This document shows positions 17,588 to 27,198 of a DNA stretch of 64,000 nucleotides, one piece after another. Under the pieces are notes generated by a model, which was not told the DNA's origin, did not search any database, and worked only from the letters and a program-made list of their open reading frames with translations. The DNA is taken from contig NZ_CP091285.1 of NCBI RefSeq assembly GCF_021650975.2, positions 3,968,001 to 4,032,000 of the forward strand, given 5' to 3'. Made by a program: the position numbers and the translations under genes. Numbering within the stretch: the first letter of the stretch is position 1; each line of letters opens with the position of its first letter. This DNA comes from Flavobacterium jumunjinense (GTDB lineage Bacteria > Bacteroidota > Bacteroidia > Flavobacteriales > Flavobacteriaceae).

Positions 17588-18502
17588 ATGGAATACCAAA
17601 AAATCATCAATGCAATATATGATGAAGTAAAGGAATTAAAAGACGAAGGTAGTATTGCCGATTATATTCCAGAATTAGCAAAAGTAAATGCAAATAAATT
17701 TGGAATTGCATTATTAGATAATGAACAAAATGTTTATAAAATTGGAGATGCACAAGAAAATTTCTCCATTCAAAGTATTTCAAAAGTAATTTCTACAGCA
17801 ATCATTTTTTCTAAAATTGGTAATGAATTATGGAAAAGAGTAGGTTTTGAACCATCGGGAAATTCATTTAATTCTCTGGTTCAGTTAGAATATGAAAATG
17901 GAATTCCAAGAAACCCTTTCATTAATGCAGGTGCATTAGTTATTGCCGACTTAATGCTGGAGCATTTTGAAAATCCTAAAGAATATTTCTTGAATTTTGT
18001 TAGAGAACTTTCAAATAATGATTCTATTCAGTACAATGAAAATGTAGCACAATCTGAAAAAGAAAATGGGTATAGAAATACAGCATTAGTAAATTTCATT
18101 AAATCGTTTGATAATATTAAGAATGAACCAAATGATGTATTAGACTTTTATTTTCATCAATGTTCAATAGAAATGAATTGTATCGATTTGGCTAAACTTT
18201 TCCAAGTTTTTGCAAATAATGGAGTAATTTCAAAAGAAAAAACAATATTTTTAACCACTAGTCAATGCAAGAGAATGAATGCTCTAATGCAGATGTGCGG
18301 ATTCTATGATCAAGCTGGAGAATTTACATTTAAAGTTGGATTACCTGGAAAAAGTGGTGTTGGTGGAGGTGTTGTTGCTATTTTTCCAAACAACTATACT
18401 GTAGCAGTTTGGAGTCCAAAATTAAACAAAAAAGGAAATTCCTATTATGGCTTAGAAACTTTAGAACGATTGACAACAATTACCGAAGCGTCAATATTTT
18501 AA
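17588..18502 (+). CDS. glsA: glutaminase
   Basis: 304 residues from MEYQKIINAIYDEV, the normal length for bacterial GlsA. It hydrolyses L-glutamine to glutamate and ammonia in the cytoplasm. Serine-dependent beta-lactamase-like fold with the SxxK motif in FSIQSISKVIST, NPFINAGALVIADLML in the middle, and the C-terminal GLPGKSGVGGGVVAIFPNNYTVAVWSPKLNKKGNS signature. An in-frame ATG at 17567 would add seven residues but lies inside the promoter. It is a single gene. Confidence 0.95.
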   Translation: MEYQKIINAIYDEVKELKDEGSIADYIPELAKVNANKFGIALLDNEQNVYKIGDAQENFSIQSISKVISTAIIFSKIGNELWKRVGFEPSGNSFNSLVQLEYENGIPRNPFINAGALVIADLMLEHFENPKEYFLNFVRELSNNDSIQYNENVAQSEKENGYRNTALVNFIKSFDNIKNEPNDVLDFYFHQCSIEMNCIDLAKLFQVFANNGVISKEKTIFLTTSQCKRMNALMQMCGFYDQAGEFTFKVGLPGKSGVGGGVVAIFPNNYTVAVWSPKLNKKGNSYYGLETLERLTTITEASIF

Positions 18503-18556
18503 ATAAAAACTGAATAATAAAACCTAATTCAAAAAACTTATATCGCAAATAATCAT

Positions 18557-18564
18557 TACTTTTG
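18557..18564 (+). promoter_or_regulatory. -7 element of the PRiA4-type gene
   Basis: TACTTTTG, exact TAnnTTTG match, 23 bases before the ATG at 18587. Confidence 0.6.
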
Positions 18565-18586
18565 CGTTTCCTAAAATTTCAAGATT

Positions 18587-19114
18587 ATGATTTATAAATT
18601 CCGAGCGATACTCGATGCAGAAGAAGATATTTTTAGAGATATTGCAATTGAAAAAGAAGCTACGTTAGAAGATTTACACAATGCTATTGTTAATGCCTTT
18701 GGGTTTGACGGTACAGAAATGGCTGCTTTTTACACTTGTGATGAAAGCTGGACACAAGACCAAGAGATTCCATTATTCGATACAGGTGATGTTCCTGGTG
18801 AAACAAGAATCATGAACGATTTCATATTAGAAGATAACTTAGACAAATATGAAACTAAGATTATCTATGTATATGATTTCTTTAATATGTGGACATTCTT
18901 AGTAGAATTGGCAGCAATTGAAGAAAAAGAAGATGGACAAACCTATCCTTCTTTATTATTTTCTCATGGAGAAATTCCAACAACTGCTCAAGATAAATCT
19001 TTTGAAGCGGAGTTAACAAACGACTTTAATGATGACTATGATGAAGATGATTTAGACATGTTAGAAGGTGATGACGGTATTGAAGATTACGGTTTTGAAG
19101 AAAACTGGAATTAG
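18587..19114 (+). CDS. PRiA4 ORF3-family protein (acidic C-terminus)
   Basis: 175 residues of the family named after plasmid pRiA4b ORF3 and the IS1096 passenger protein. Residues 1-115 hold the domain (MIYKFRAILDAEEDIFRDIAIEKEATLEDLHNAIVNAFGFDGTEMAAFY ... YVYDFFNMWTFLVEL). The C-terminal 35 residues are strongly acidic (NDDYDEDDLDMLEGDDGIEDYG). The function is unknown. No transposase or repeat surrounds it, so the family name does not imply an insertion sequence here. Confidence 0.85.
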   Translation: MIYKFRAILDAEEDIFRDIAIEKEATLEDLHNAIVNAFGFDGTEMAAFYTCDESWTQDQEIPLFDTGDVPGETRIMNDFILEDNLDKYETKIIYVYDFFNMWTFLVELAAIEEKEDGQTYPSLLFSHGEIPTTAQDKSFEAELTNDFNDDYDEDDLDMLEGDDGIEDYGFEENWN

Positions 19115-19157
19115 AGTATAGAACAAAGAAATATAGATACAAAATTTAAAAACACAC

Positions 19158-19194
19158 AGAACATATCAAGAGCCATTCTCTTTATCTATGTTCT
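19158..19194 (+). other. nested hairpin before the nucleoid-associated protein gene
   Basis: AGAACATA (19158-19165) pairs with TATGTTCT (19187-19194), enclosing AAGAG/CTCTT (19168-19172 with 19178-19182). A T-rich stretch follows, then ATG at 19208. It could be a weak terminator for the preceding gene or a leader structure. Confidence 0.45.
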
Positions 19195-19207
19195 TTATTC
19201 TTAAAAA

Positions 19208-20266
19208 ATGATAAATTTATTTAACACACATATTGAAAACCTATCTATTCATAGAGTAGGTAACAAAAGTAGAAATGAAGCCATTTTTTTATCTGAGAAT
19301 CCATACGGGTTAAATGATGAAGTAATGCCTTTATTGAAAGAATATTTCTTTAAACCGTTTCGTGATAAAGAAGAAAACTATTATCAATTTGCTCATGAAG
19401 TTGATTTAGAATATAATGAAATGTATAATTTAGCAACACAGGTTTTTGAAAACCCAGAGCAAATTCATGCTGTTTCAAAAAAAATTACCAATCATCTTTT
19501 TGAGCAATCCAATCATCCACACATTAAGAATGGAGAAGTTTATGTAACTTATTTTTCTAATGTTTCTATAGATAATAATGTTGTTGATGCTATTGGGGTT
19601 TTTAAAAGTGAGATAAAAACCGATTTCCTTCAATTTGAAGAAAAAGGAAGTAATTTAGAAATGATCCTTCAACAAGGAATCAACTTAAATAAATTAGACA
19701 AAGGTTGTATTATCTTTAATCATAAAAAGGAAGAAGGATACAAAATACTAACAGTAGATAGTAACCGTTATGATGCTCGTTATTGGTTAGAACATTTCCT
19801 TTCGGTAGATGTTTTTCAAGATGAAAATTTCATGACGAAGAAATACTTAAAGTTTTGTCAAGATTTTGCTAAAGATGTAGTTCTTCCTGCAGAAGACAAA
19901 CAACAAGAAGTATTATTTATGAATAGAGCTGTAAATCATTTTGCAAAAAATGATGAATTTGAAGAAACAGCTTTCCTAAATGAAGTAATGCAAAATCCAG
20001 AATTTATTCCAGAATTTAAAAATTATAAAGTAGATAAAGGTGCTAAATACAGCATTGAAGATGTTTCTAATTTTCCTATTGCAAATGCTGCTGTAACAGA
20101 CGCAAGAAAGAAAATGAAAAATGTTATCGAACTTGATACTAATATTCAAATTAAACTTGATTTCATTAATACTGAAAGTGCAGAAAAGTTTGTTGAAAAA
20201 GGATGGGACGAAGAAAAACAAATGTATTATTATCTTATTTACTTTAATAAAGAACAAAAAAGTTAA
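19208..20266 (+). CDS. 37-kDa nucleoid-associated protein (NdpA/YejK family)
   Basis: 352 residues. Matches the nucleoid-associated protein family NA37: MINLFNTHIENLSIHRVGNKSRNEAIFLSENPYGL at the N-terminus, GVFKSEIKTDFLQFEEKGSNLEMILQQGINLNKLDKGCIIFN in the middle and RYDARYWLEHFLSV later. In E. coli YejK associates with the nucleoid; the Bacteroidota role is untested. It has no signal peptide. It is preceded by a hairpin and followed by a good terminator. Confidence 0.85.
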   Translation: MINLFNTHIENLSIHRVGNKSRNEAIFLSENPYGLNDEVMPLLKEYFFKPFRDKEENYYQFAHEVDLEYNEMYNLATQVFENPEQIHAVSKKITNHLFEQSNHPHIKNGEVYVTYFSNVSIDNNVVDAIGVFKSEIKTDFLQFEEKGSNLEMILQQGINLNKLDKGCIIFNHKKEEGYKILTVDSNRYDARYWLEHFLSVDVFQDENFMTKKYLKFCQDFAKDVVLPAEDKQQEVLFMNRAVNHFAKNDEFEETAFLNEVMQNPEFIPEFKNYKVDKGAKYSIEDVSNFPIANAAVTDARKKMKNVIELDTNIQIKLDFINTESAEKFVEKGWDEEKQMYYYLIYFNKEQKS

Positions 20267-20290
20267 TATTCTAAATATTCAAATTATTTA

Positions 20291-20324
20291 AATCCTCAAT
20301 TAGAAATAGTTGAGGATTTTTTTT
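20291..20324 (+). terminator. intrinsic terminator after the nucleoid-associated protein gene
   Basis: AATCCTCAA (20291-20299) pairs with TTGAGGATT (20310-20318), followed by eight T. Confidence 0.8.
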
Positions 20325-20333
20325 ATTTACACA

Positions 20334-20372
20334 AATAAAAACACCTTACATTCTTTTACAAATGCAAGGTGC
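20334..20372 (-). terminator. intrinsic terminator of clpB
   Basis: On the minus strand, GCACCTTGCATT pairs with AATGTAAGGTG (bases 20341-20372), followed by TTTTTA. Confidence 0.65.
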
Positions 20373-20468
20373 TTTCAACCAATTAACTAAATTACAAAAG
20401 TCAAACTTTATAAAAACATTCAATCTTTTCTCTACTTTCTATATTTTTTTCACTTCTTCAAGTTCAAA

Positions 20469-23057
20469 TTATTGATTCCTAAAAACCAATTTTCCATCAA
20501 AGCAATCTAAAAGAATTATACTATCATTTGAAATAGTTCCTGAAAGAATTTCTTTCGACAACTGATTTAACACTTCTCTTTGAATAACTCTTTTTACAGG
20601 TCTTGCTCCAAATTCTGCATCATATCCTTTCAATGCTAGATAGTCTATTGCTTCTGGAGTAGCATCCATAGTTATATTTTGTTGCACTAACATTTTTGTT
20701 AAACCTTTCAATTGTAAACTTACAATTTGACGGATATTATCTTTTGTTAGCGGAGTAAACATTACAATTTCATCAATACGATTAATAAATTCTGGTCGCA
20801 CTGTTTGTTTCAAAAGTCCTAATACTTCAATCTTAGCCGCTTCTGTTGCAGCATCAATTCCACCTTTAAGGTTTTCGAATTTCTCTTGTATAATATGGCT
20901 TCCCATATTTGAAGTCATAATGATAATCGTATTTTTGAAATCAGCCAAACGCCCCTTATTATCTGTAAGACGACCTTCATCTAGTACTTGTAATAAAATA
21001 TTAAAAGTATCTGGATGTGCTTTTTCAATTTCATCTAATAATACAACTGAGTATGGTCTTCTTCTAACTGCTTCTGTTAATTGCCCACCTTCATCATAAC
21101 CAACATATCCTGGAGGTGCACCCACTAATCGACTTACACTGTGTCGCTCTTGATATTCACTCATATCGATACGTGTCATCGCATTTTCATCGTCAAAAAG
21201 ATATTCAGCCAAAGCTTTTGCTAATTCTGTTTTTCCTACTCCAGTTGTTCCAAGAAATAAGAATGATCCTAATGGTTTCTTCATATCTTGTAAACCCGCT
21301 CGACTTCTACGAACTGCATCAGAAATCGCTTCAATAGCTTCTTCTTGTCCAACAACACGTTTGTGTAGCTCCTCTTCTAATTTCAATAACTTTTCTCTAT
21401 CACTTTGAAGCATTTTTGTAACAGGAATTCCTGTCCATTTGGCAACCACTTCTGCAATATCTTCGCTAGTTACTTCTTCTTTAATTAAGGAAGTACCAGA
21501 TTCATTTTCATGCAATTGAGCTTGAAAAACATCTAACTTTTCTTGTGCATCCTTAATTTTTCCGTAACGAATTTCTGCTACTTTTCCATAATCTCCATCG
21601 CGTTCTGCACGTTCAGCTTCTCCTTTATAATCTTCAATTTCTTGCTTTATTGCTTGAATAGTATCTACAACATCTTTTTCCGATTTCCATTTGGCATAAA
21701 TTTCATTACGATCTTCTTTTAAGTTAGCCAATTCTAAACCTAATACTTTTAGTTTAGTTTCGTCTTGCTCACGCTTAATCGCCTCAATTTCAATTTCCAA
21801 TTGCATTATTTTTCGATCTAAAACATCTAATTCTTCAGGTTTAGAATTGATTTCCATACGCAATTTAGAAGCCGCTTCATCCATTAAATCAATTGCTTTG
21901 TCTGGAAGAAAACGATTTGTGATATAGCGTTGTGATAATTCGACAGCAGCTATTATTGCATCGTCTTTAATACGTACTTTGTGATGTGTTTCATATTTTT
22001 CTTTAATTCCTCTAAGAATCGAAATGGCACTTTCTGTATCTGGTTCATCTACATTCACTTTTTGAAAACGACGCTCTAACGCTTTATCTTTCTCAAAATA
22101 TTTTTGATATTCATCCAAAGTAGTTGCACCTATTGCTCTCAATTCTCCACGAGCTAATGCAGGTTTTAAAATATTGGCAGCATCCATAGCTCCTTCACCT
22201 CCACCAGCACCAACAAGTGTGTGAATTTCATCAATGAAAAGCACAATGTCTCCTTCTGCAGCAGTAACTTCTTTAACTACCGATTTTAATCGTTCTTCAA
22301 ATTCTCCTTTGTATTTTGCACCAGCAATTAATGCCCCCATATCTAATGAAAAAATGATTTTATCTTTTAGATTTTCAGGTACATCTCCATCTACAATTCG
22401 ATGCGCTAAACCTTCTGCAATAGCCGTTTTACCAACACCTGGTTCACCAACTAATATTGGGTTATTTTTTGTTCTACGTGTTAGAATTTGTAAAACTCTT
22501 CGTATTTCTTCATCACGACCAATTACTGGATCTAATTTTCCACTTTTAGCTAATTCACAAAGATTTTTGGCATATTTATTTAGTGCGTTATAGGTTTCTT
22601 CAGCCGAAGCAGATGTTACTCTTTCTCCTTTTCGAAGTTCAACTATGGCACTTTCTAATCCTTTTTGTGTTACACCTTGATCTTTTAAAATTTGAGCAAT
22701 TTTACTTTTCGATTTAAAGATAGCTATCACTAAATGTTCTATAGAAACGAACTCATCATTCATTTTTTTAGCAATTATAGATGCTTCATTCAAAGCTGTA
22801 CTTGCTTCTCTCGATAACATAATTTCTCCTCCAGAAACTTTTGGAAAACTTTGTAATGTACTGTCAACTATTTTTTTAAATAAATCGACGTTTACATTTA
22901 GTTTTTTTAACAAAAATGGTGTTACATTTTCATCTACTTCAAGTATTCCTTTAAAAATATGTTCGTTCTCTATTTGTTGATGCCCAAAACCTTGCGCAAT
23001 TTGTTGTGCTTGCTGAATGGCTTCTTGGGATTTAATTGTATAATTATTAAAATTCAT
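20469..23057 (-). CDS. clpB: ATP-dependent disaggregase ClpB
   Basis: 862 residues, standard length. Hsp100 chaperone that, with DnaK, extracts proteins from aggregates. N-domain (1-145) with Clp repeats; first AAA+ module with [13 protein letters not shown] (about 204) and [15 protein letters not shown] coiled-coil middle domain follows (about 405-525), which distinguishes ClpB from ClpA/ClpC, then the second AAA+ module with [22 protein letters not shown] (about 603) and the C-terminal domain. I see no TAnnTTTG upstream, so a heat-shock or other alternative promoter is possible. Confidence 0.97.
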   Translation of the reverse strand: MNFNNYTIKSQEAIQQAQQIAQGFGHQQIENEHIFKGILEVDENVTPFLLKKLNVNVDLFKKIVDSTLQSFPKVSGGEIMLSREASTALNEASIIAKKMNDEFVSIEHLVIAIFKSKSKIAQILKDQGVTQKGLESAIVELRKGERVTSASAEETYNALNKYAKNLCELAKSGKLDPVIGRDEEIRRVLQILTRRTKNNPILVGEPGVGKTAIAEGLAHRIVDGDVPENLKDKIIFSLDMGALIAGAKYKGEFEERLKSVVKEVTAAEGDIVLFIDEIHTLVGAGGGEGAMDAANILKPALARGELRAIGATTLDEYQKYFEKDKALERRFQKVNVDEPDTESAISILRGIKEKYETHHKVRIKDDAIIAAVELSQRYITNRFLPDKAIDLMDEAASKLRMEINSKPEELDVLDRKIMQLEIEIEAIKREQDETKLKVLGLELANLKEDRNEIYAKWKSEKDVVDTIQAIKQEIEDYKGEAERAERDGDYGKVAEIRYGKIKDAQEKLDVFQAQLHENESGTSLIKEEVTSEDIAEVVAKWTGIPVTKMLQSDREKLLKLEEELHKRVVGQEEAIEAISDAVRRSRAGLQDMKKPLGSFLFLGTTGVGKTELAKALAEYLFDDENAMTRIDMSEYQERHSVSRLVGAPPGYVGYDEGGQLTEAVRRRPYSVVLLDEIEKAHPDTFNILLQVLDEGRLTDNKGRLADFKNTIIIMTSNMGSHIIQEKFENLKGGIDAATEAAKIEVLGLLKQTVRPEFINRIDEIVMFTPLTKDNIRQIVSLQLKGLTKMLVQQNITMDATPEAIDYLALKGYDAEFGARPVKRVIQREVLNQLSKEILSGTISNDSIILLDCFDGKLVFRNQ

Positions 23058-23266
23058 ATTGTTTTATTTAATGTAGGTTAATCTATACTTTTATTTGTAA
23101 ACTTTATATTGTTATTTTAATTTCCAGTTGTATTTAGTCAATTTATGTTCCAATCCGTTTTTTACGTCAAAATGTCTTATAATTATTCTATTTTATCTTA
23201 TTTAGCACAAAAAACAAGTCAATTTGGCTCTTTTTTTGCTATATTGTCTTAACTAATACTTTATTT

Positions 23267-23761
23267 ATGAAGCCATTATTTACATTATTATTATTCGCCC
23301 TTTTGTTTTCTTGTACTGAGAAAACAAAAAAAGCAGAAATAATAGCTAAACATATAAAACTAGAAAAAGGAGACTTAAAGCTACCAAATTATGAAGCATT
23401 ACTAGACTTGAATTTAGTTTTGGAAGCTCCTAAACCTGGAGAATGGTTATATGATCATTATGAAAAAGGACAATCCTATGGTGATTATATAAAATCGAAT
23501 CCAGTTGCTCCATTTGAGGATATAAAAACTATTTACATTCAACCCATAGGTGAGTTTACCGATTGGGAACAAAAAGTAATCAATTGGAATACCGAATATA
23601 TTGAACTTTTTTTTAATTTAAAAACCATTCAGCTTCCTCCAATCTCTGAAAAAAGTATACCAAAAAGTAAACAAAGAATTTATTATGGAAATGAACAGTT
23701 AGATGCAACTTATATTATTAATACTATGCTACCTAAAAAAAACCTAAAGACGGTATTGTAA
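23267..23761 (+). CDS. archaemetzincin-like lipoprotein, N-terminal part (frame break at 3' end)
   Basis: 164 residues. Lipoprotein signal MKPLFTLLLFALLFSC (Cys16) followed by a region including PFEDIKTIYIQPIGEFTDWEQKVINWNTEYIELFFNLKTIQLPPI and ending QLDATYIINTML, typical of the N-terminal half of archaemetzincins. The frame then runs through eight A and stops at 23759-23761. A -1 shift at the A-run (23735-23742) gives PKDGIVIMGLTAKDLYP and joins exactly to the next open frame, which holds the metalloprotease motif. So this is one gene of about 308 codons, either frame-shifted by a lost A or decoded by programmed frameshifting. Confidence 0.8.
   Translation: MKPLFTLLLFALLFSCTEKTKKAEIIAKHIKLEKGDLKLPNYEALLDLNLVLEAPKPGEWLYDHYEKGQSYGDYIKSNPVAPFEDIKTIYIQPIGEFTDWEQKVINWNTEYIELFFNLKTIQLPPISEKSIPKSKQRIYYGNEQLDATYIINTMLPKKNLKTVL
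23737..23743 (+). promoter_or_regulatory. A_AAA_AAC slippery heptamer at the frame break
   Basis: In the zero frame the sequence reads CCT AAA AAA AAC CTA. The heptamer is in the correct register (A AAA AAC) for -1 slippage, and the -1 frame continues into the downstream half. No convincing stimulatory hairpin follows. Confidence 0.4.
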
Positions 23762-23763
23762 TT

Positions 23764-24192
23764 ATGGGTTTAACTGCTAAAGATTTGTACCCAAAGCCTT
23801 CTTGGAATTTTGTTTTTGGATTAGCTAGTTATAAAAAAAGAACTGGTGTTTCGTCTATTGCTAGATACTCTGAAGAAGAACTAAATGAAACTAATTATTC
23901 TAAGTGTTTGATGCGACTAATAAAAACATCTACCCATGAAATAAGTCACATGTTCACGATTAAGCATTGTACTTATGCTATTTGTTTAATGAATGGCTCT
24001 AATAATCTCAATGAATCTGATTCTAGGCCAAATGGTCTTTGTTCTGAATGTTTATCGAAATTATCATGGAATTTGAATTTTGATAATGTTAGTCGATTAA
24101 ATAAACTAATTGCATTTATGAAAACACATCATTTAAGTGATGATGCTTCTTTTTTAAGTAAGCAAAGAGAGGTTATGCTTATCCAAAAATAA
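23764..24192 (+). CDS. archaemetzincin-like metalloprotease, catalytic C-terminal part
   Basis: 142 residues as an open frame, but its apparent ATG lies inside conserved sequence (VIMGLTAKDLYPKPSWNFVFGLA), so it is the continuation of the gene starting at 23267. It carries the archaemetzincin zinc motif THEISHMFTIKHC TYAICLMNGSN and the distal CSEC pair: HExxH, third ligand His at the usual spacing, CX4CXM and CxxC. The Gly usual after HExxHxx is Thr. Predicted zinc metallopeptidase on the outer or periplasmic face of a membrane. Substrate unknown. Confidence 0.8.
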   Translation: MGLTAKDLYPKPSWNFVFGLASYKKRTGVSSIARYSEEELNETNYSKCLMRLIKTSTHEISHMFTIKHCTYAICLMNGSNNLNESDSRPNGLCSECLSKLSWNLNFDNVSRLNKLIAFMKTHHLSDDASFLSKQREVMLIQK

Positions 24193-24256
24193 TTCTTTAG
24201 GAAATTTTGTTATATAAATATGTAAAAAAGCTAATTCAAAAGCATTTGGATTTCAG

Positions 24257-24264
24257 TAACTTTG
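24257..24264 (+). promoter_or_regulatory. -7 element of the ytxJ-like gene
   Basis: TAACTTTG, exact TAnnTTTG match, 17 bases before ATG 24282. It rules out the longer open frame beginning at 24207. Confidence 0.6.
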
Positions 24265-24281
24265 TATCAAATAAAATTATT

Positions 24282-24680
24282 ATGAGTTTTTTAAAAAATA
24301 TTTTTGGAGGAAATACTTCAAATGAAAAGAGTGAAAATAATGAAAAAGCAAAATTTTACACTTTAAATTCTAATGATGAATTTGAAACAATAGATAAAGT
24401 TTCCCATCAAAAACCAGTTGTGCTTTTCAAGCATAGTACAAGATGTAGTATTAGTCGATTTGCTTTGAAACGCTTTGATGCAGAATATAATTTTACCGAT
24501 GAACAAATGGATTGGTACTTATTAGATTTATTGAGTTTTAGAGAAGTTTCTAATGAAATTACAAGTCGTTATAATGTTGTTCATCAGTCTCCACAGATTG
24601 TAGTTATAAAAAACGGAAAAGCTATTTATACAGCTTCCCATGATGATATTGTTTTTGAAGATCTTAAACAGTTTGTATAA
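24282..24680 (+). CDS. YtxJ-like bacillithiol-system redox protein
   Basis: 132 residues from MSFLKNIFGGN. Thioredoxin-like fold with a single cysteine in VVLFKHSTRCSISRFALKRF and the cis-proline region VVHQSPQIVVIKNGKAIYTASHDDI. This is the YtxJ family, linked to bacillithiol-dependent (monothiol bacilliredoxin-like) reactions in Bacillota and Bacteroidota. Cytoplasmic. The start is set by the promoter at 24257 and by family length. It ends at a bidirectional terminator. Confidence 0.88.
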   Translation: MSFLKNIFGGNTSNEKSENNEKAKFYTLNSNDEFETIDKVSHQKPVVLFKHSTRCSISRFALKRFDAEYNFTDEQMDWYLLDLLSFREVSNEITSRYNVVHQSPQIVVIKNGKAIYTASHDDIVFEDLKQFV

Positions 24681-24681
24681 A

Positions 24682-24710
24682 AAAAACGCTTTCAAATTGA
24701 AAGCGTTTTT
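24682..24710. terminator. bidirectional terminator
   Basis: AAAAACGCTTTCAA (24682-24695) pairs with TTGAAAGCGTTTTT (24697-24710). It serves the ytxJ-like gene and the convergent amidase gene. Confidence 0.75.
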
Positions 24711-24727
24711 AGTGTAAAACAATTCAT

Positions 24728-26194
24728 TTATTTTTTAATAAACTTCTTCACGTATTCTTTATTATCAATTGTGAAATTCATAAAATAAATCCCACTAGCA
24801 AATTCAGAAATATTAATTTCTTGTTTTAATAATTCTTCGCTAGAATTTAGTTTGATATTTTGTATGTGTTTTCCTGAAATATCAAAAATATCTAAATTTA
24901 CATTTCTATTTTGAACATTATTTATTTCAAATGTAATTTCGCTTATTGCTGGATTTGGATAAAGTCTAATTTCATTTATAAAATTAACATCTTCAATTGT
25001 TTCATTTTTTGCACCACAATTTGTAGCGGTTACACTTTTATTTCCATTTGAATTATTAATTGTTCCTGAACTGTTTTTTGCTTTAATATAATAAGTATAA
25101 ACAGAACCTGCATTAATTAAATAGGTATTGAAAAATGAGTTCCCAGTAACATTACTTGCGTATAAATTACCATTTCGATAAATATCATACGAAGTAGCAC
25201 CTGAAGAAGCTGTCCATGTAAGGTTAATTGCACTTGTAGTACCACTGCAAGTTGCAGAAGCCGTTAATGTGAATGCACCAGGCACACAAGAAGCTGTTCT
25301 CGTTAAAGTTCCATTAGAGTTGTTAGTAGCACCTGATGAATTTTTTGCTTTAATAGAATACGTATAAGTAGTACCTGTAGTAACATATGTGTTCAAAAAT
25401 GATGTGCCAGCTATATTACTTGCATACAAAGAACCATTTCGATAAATATCATACGACGTTGCATTGGCTGCTGAAGTCCAATTTAAGTTGATTCTACTTT
25501 CATTATTAACACATTCTGGAGTTGCTGTTAATGAAAAACTACCTAGTACAGCTGATCCACTACATGTAATATTTAAACTCGATTTTAAAGAATTAAAATA
25601 AGATAATGCAAATTTATCTCTCCAAGCATTATTATTTAGCTTTGAAGCATCGGTTGAATTATCTACAAATCCAATTTCATTCAAACAAGCCGTTGCAGAT
25701 GAATATCTTAAAACGCCTAAATGATAGGACAAATAGGAATTATCTTCCACACAACGTCTGTTGTTAAAAGTACCATTACTTACCATATCTGCTTGTATTT
25801 TTTTAGAGAAATTTATGTCTGGTGTGGTATTAGTATCATCATAAGTACAGTAAAAAGTTTCTGTGCCCGTTCCACCTCCTGCATTACAATGAATACTAAC
25901 AAGTCTGTCTGCATTCCAATTGTTTGCCATTTGAGCTCTTTGCGTAACTGATGTCCAACCATTTACATTTGTTGTTCTAGTCATATTAACTGTTACCGCA
26001 GAGCAACTATTTTGAATTAAAGCTTTTGTTTTTAGGCCTACAGCTAAAGCCGTTTCTATTTCCGTTGCAGTTCTTCCATCTGGATTGTTACTTGTTGAAG
26101 CTCCATATCCATGGCCTGGATCAATTACTATTATTTGCGCATTTAAACAAAATGAAAATGCCAATAAAGCAAGTAGTATATATAGATTTTTCAT
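24728..26194 (-). CDS. T9SS-exported N-acetylmuramoyl-L-alanine amidase with two Fn3 repeats
   Basis: 488 residues. Signal peptide to NAQ (20), then an Amidase_3 domain (about 21-210). The zinc-binding set includes His in IVIDPGHGYG, Glu in TEIETALAV, His in LVSIHCNAGG and the catalytic Glu in CLNEIGFVDN. Two fibronectin type III-like repeats follow (about 217-303 and 305-393), closely similar (SYDIYRNGSLYASN.../SYDIYRNGNLYASN...), then a Por sorting domain (IRLYPNPAISEITFEI ... FASGIYFMNFTIDNKEYVKKFIKK). It cleaves the amide between MurNAc and the stem peptide, probably outside the cell. It follows the propeller gene by six bases. Confidence 0.92.
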   Translation of the reverse strand: MKNLYILLALLAFSFCLNAQIIVIDPGHGYGASTSNNPDGRTATEIETALAVGLKTKALIQNSCSAVTVNMTRTTNVNGWTSVTQRAQMANNWNADRLVSIHCNAGGGTGTETFYCTYDDTNTTPDINFSKKIQADMVSNGTFNNRRCVEDNSYLSYHLGVLRYSSATACLNEIGFVDNSTDASKLNNNAWRDKFALSYFNSLKSSLNITCSGSAVLGSFSLTATPECVNNESRINLNWTSAANATSYDIYRNGSLYASNIAGTSFLNTYVTTGTTYTYSIKAKNSSGATNNSNGTLTRTASCVPGAFTLTASATCSGTTSAINLTWTASSGATSYDIYRNGNLYASNVTGNSFFNTYLINAGSVYTYYIKAKNSSGTINNSNGNKSVTATNCGAKNETIEDVNFINEIRLYPNPAISEITFEINNVQNRNVNLDIFDISGKHIQNIKLNSSEELLKQEINISEFASGIYFMNFTIDNKEYVKKFIKK

Positions 26195-26200
26195 AGTGTC

Positions 26201-27061
26201 TTATTGTATGTTAAATGAATATATTCGACCTGTTTTATCATCAGAAAATAGAATTTTATTGTCTTCTATAAATGATGGAAACATTTCTGAAAACACTTCT
26301 GTATTTGTTATTTTTTTTGGACTATACTTTTCAGAATTATAAATATAAATTTCAGAATTATCTATAGTATGCCCATCAGAACTTTGATCTAGAAATCCTA
26401 TCAAATAATTATCATTTGGAGACCAAGACGTTGCTATTCCTGTACCAATTTTTACCGCTTTTTCATTTCCATATATATTATATACATATATATCTGCTCC
26501 ATTATGTACTGCTACTTTTTTTGAATCATGAGATAATATCGCATTATAAAATTGTCCGTCATCTTGAGTTACAACCCAATCTTTTTGAGTAATTAAATCC
26601 TTAGCATGAATTTTCAAAGTCGTTATATTAGTGTAAACAATAATTTGTGATTCATCCTCTTTATTAAAACCATTAAAGGAAGGTAAATAATTATGATTAA
26701 TTTCTGACAACTCTGTAATTTGCTTAGTATTTATAGTATAACTATATGTTTTTGAATTTAAATAATAATCATCCTTGTTTTTTTGCTTAAAATAGAATGA
26801 TTCACTATCCTTGTTCCAACAATACCCATAGCCACTTCCTTCCTTTTCAGAAATCTGGTTAATCTCTTGTGTGCTTAAGTCTAACAAGAATACTCCATTA
26901 AAGTGTTCTGAGGTTACCAATGCAAATTTCCCGTTAGGAGATGCAACGGGGTTTGTAAAATAACCTTCCAAATTGATTCTTTCAAGATTTTTTAATTCCT
27001 GAGCGTTGCCTAGTGTGACACTAAAAGCAAACAGAAAATAGTAAAATAGTCTTTTTTTCAT
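26201..27061 (-). CDS. periplasmic PD40/WD40-like beta-propeller protein
   Basis: 286 residues from MKKRLFYYFLFAFSVTLGNAQ (a signal peptide); the longer frame to 27100 only adds 13 non-signal residues. Repeated blades of the TolB/PD40 type: NPVASPNGKFALVTSEHFNGVFLLDLSTQE, AILSHDSKKVAVHNGADIYVYNIYG, TSWSPNDNYLIGFLDQSS, SEMFPSFIEDNKILFSDDKTGRIYSFN. It is six bases upstream of the amidase gene and probably in one transcript with it, suggesting a scaffold or binding partner (inference). Confidence 0.78.
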   Translation of the reverse strand: MKKRLFYYFLFAFSVTLGNAQELKNLERINLEGYFTNPVASPNGKFALVTSEHFNGVFLLDLSTQEINQISEKEGSGYGYCWNKDSESFYFKQKNKDDYYLNSKTYSYTINTKQITELSEINHNYLPSFNGFNKEDESQIIVYTNITTLKIHAKDLITQKDWVVTQDDGQFYNAILSHDSKKVAVHNGADIYVYNIYGNEKAVKIGTGIATSWSPNDNYLIGFLDQSSDGHTIDNSEIYIYNSEKYSPKKITNTEVFSEMFPSFIEDNKILFSDDKTGRIYSFNIQ

Positions 27062-27198
27062 GTTTGTTTGTTTTGTATTATACAATTGTAAATTTAACAT
27101 TTTATTAGAAAAAACATTAAACTAATTGTTAAAAAAACATTAAAACAAAAAAAACACATTATAGACATAATATGCTTTTTACTATTAAGTTAGATATA

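Noticed and set aside
18587..19114. IS1096-related gene as a sign of an insertion sequence
   Set aside because: The family name is historical; no transposase, terminal inverted repeats or target duplication is visible.
23764..23766. ATG at 23764 as a true start of a separate metalloprotease gene
   Set aside because: It lies within sequence continuous with the upstream half in the -1 frame, and a start there would remove the N-terminal domain and the export signal.
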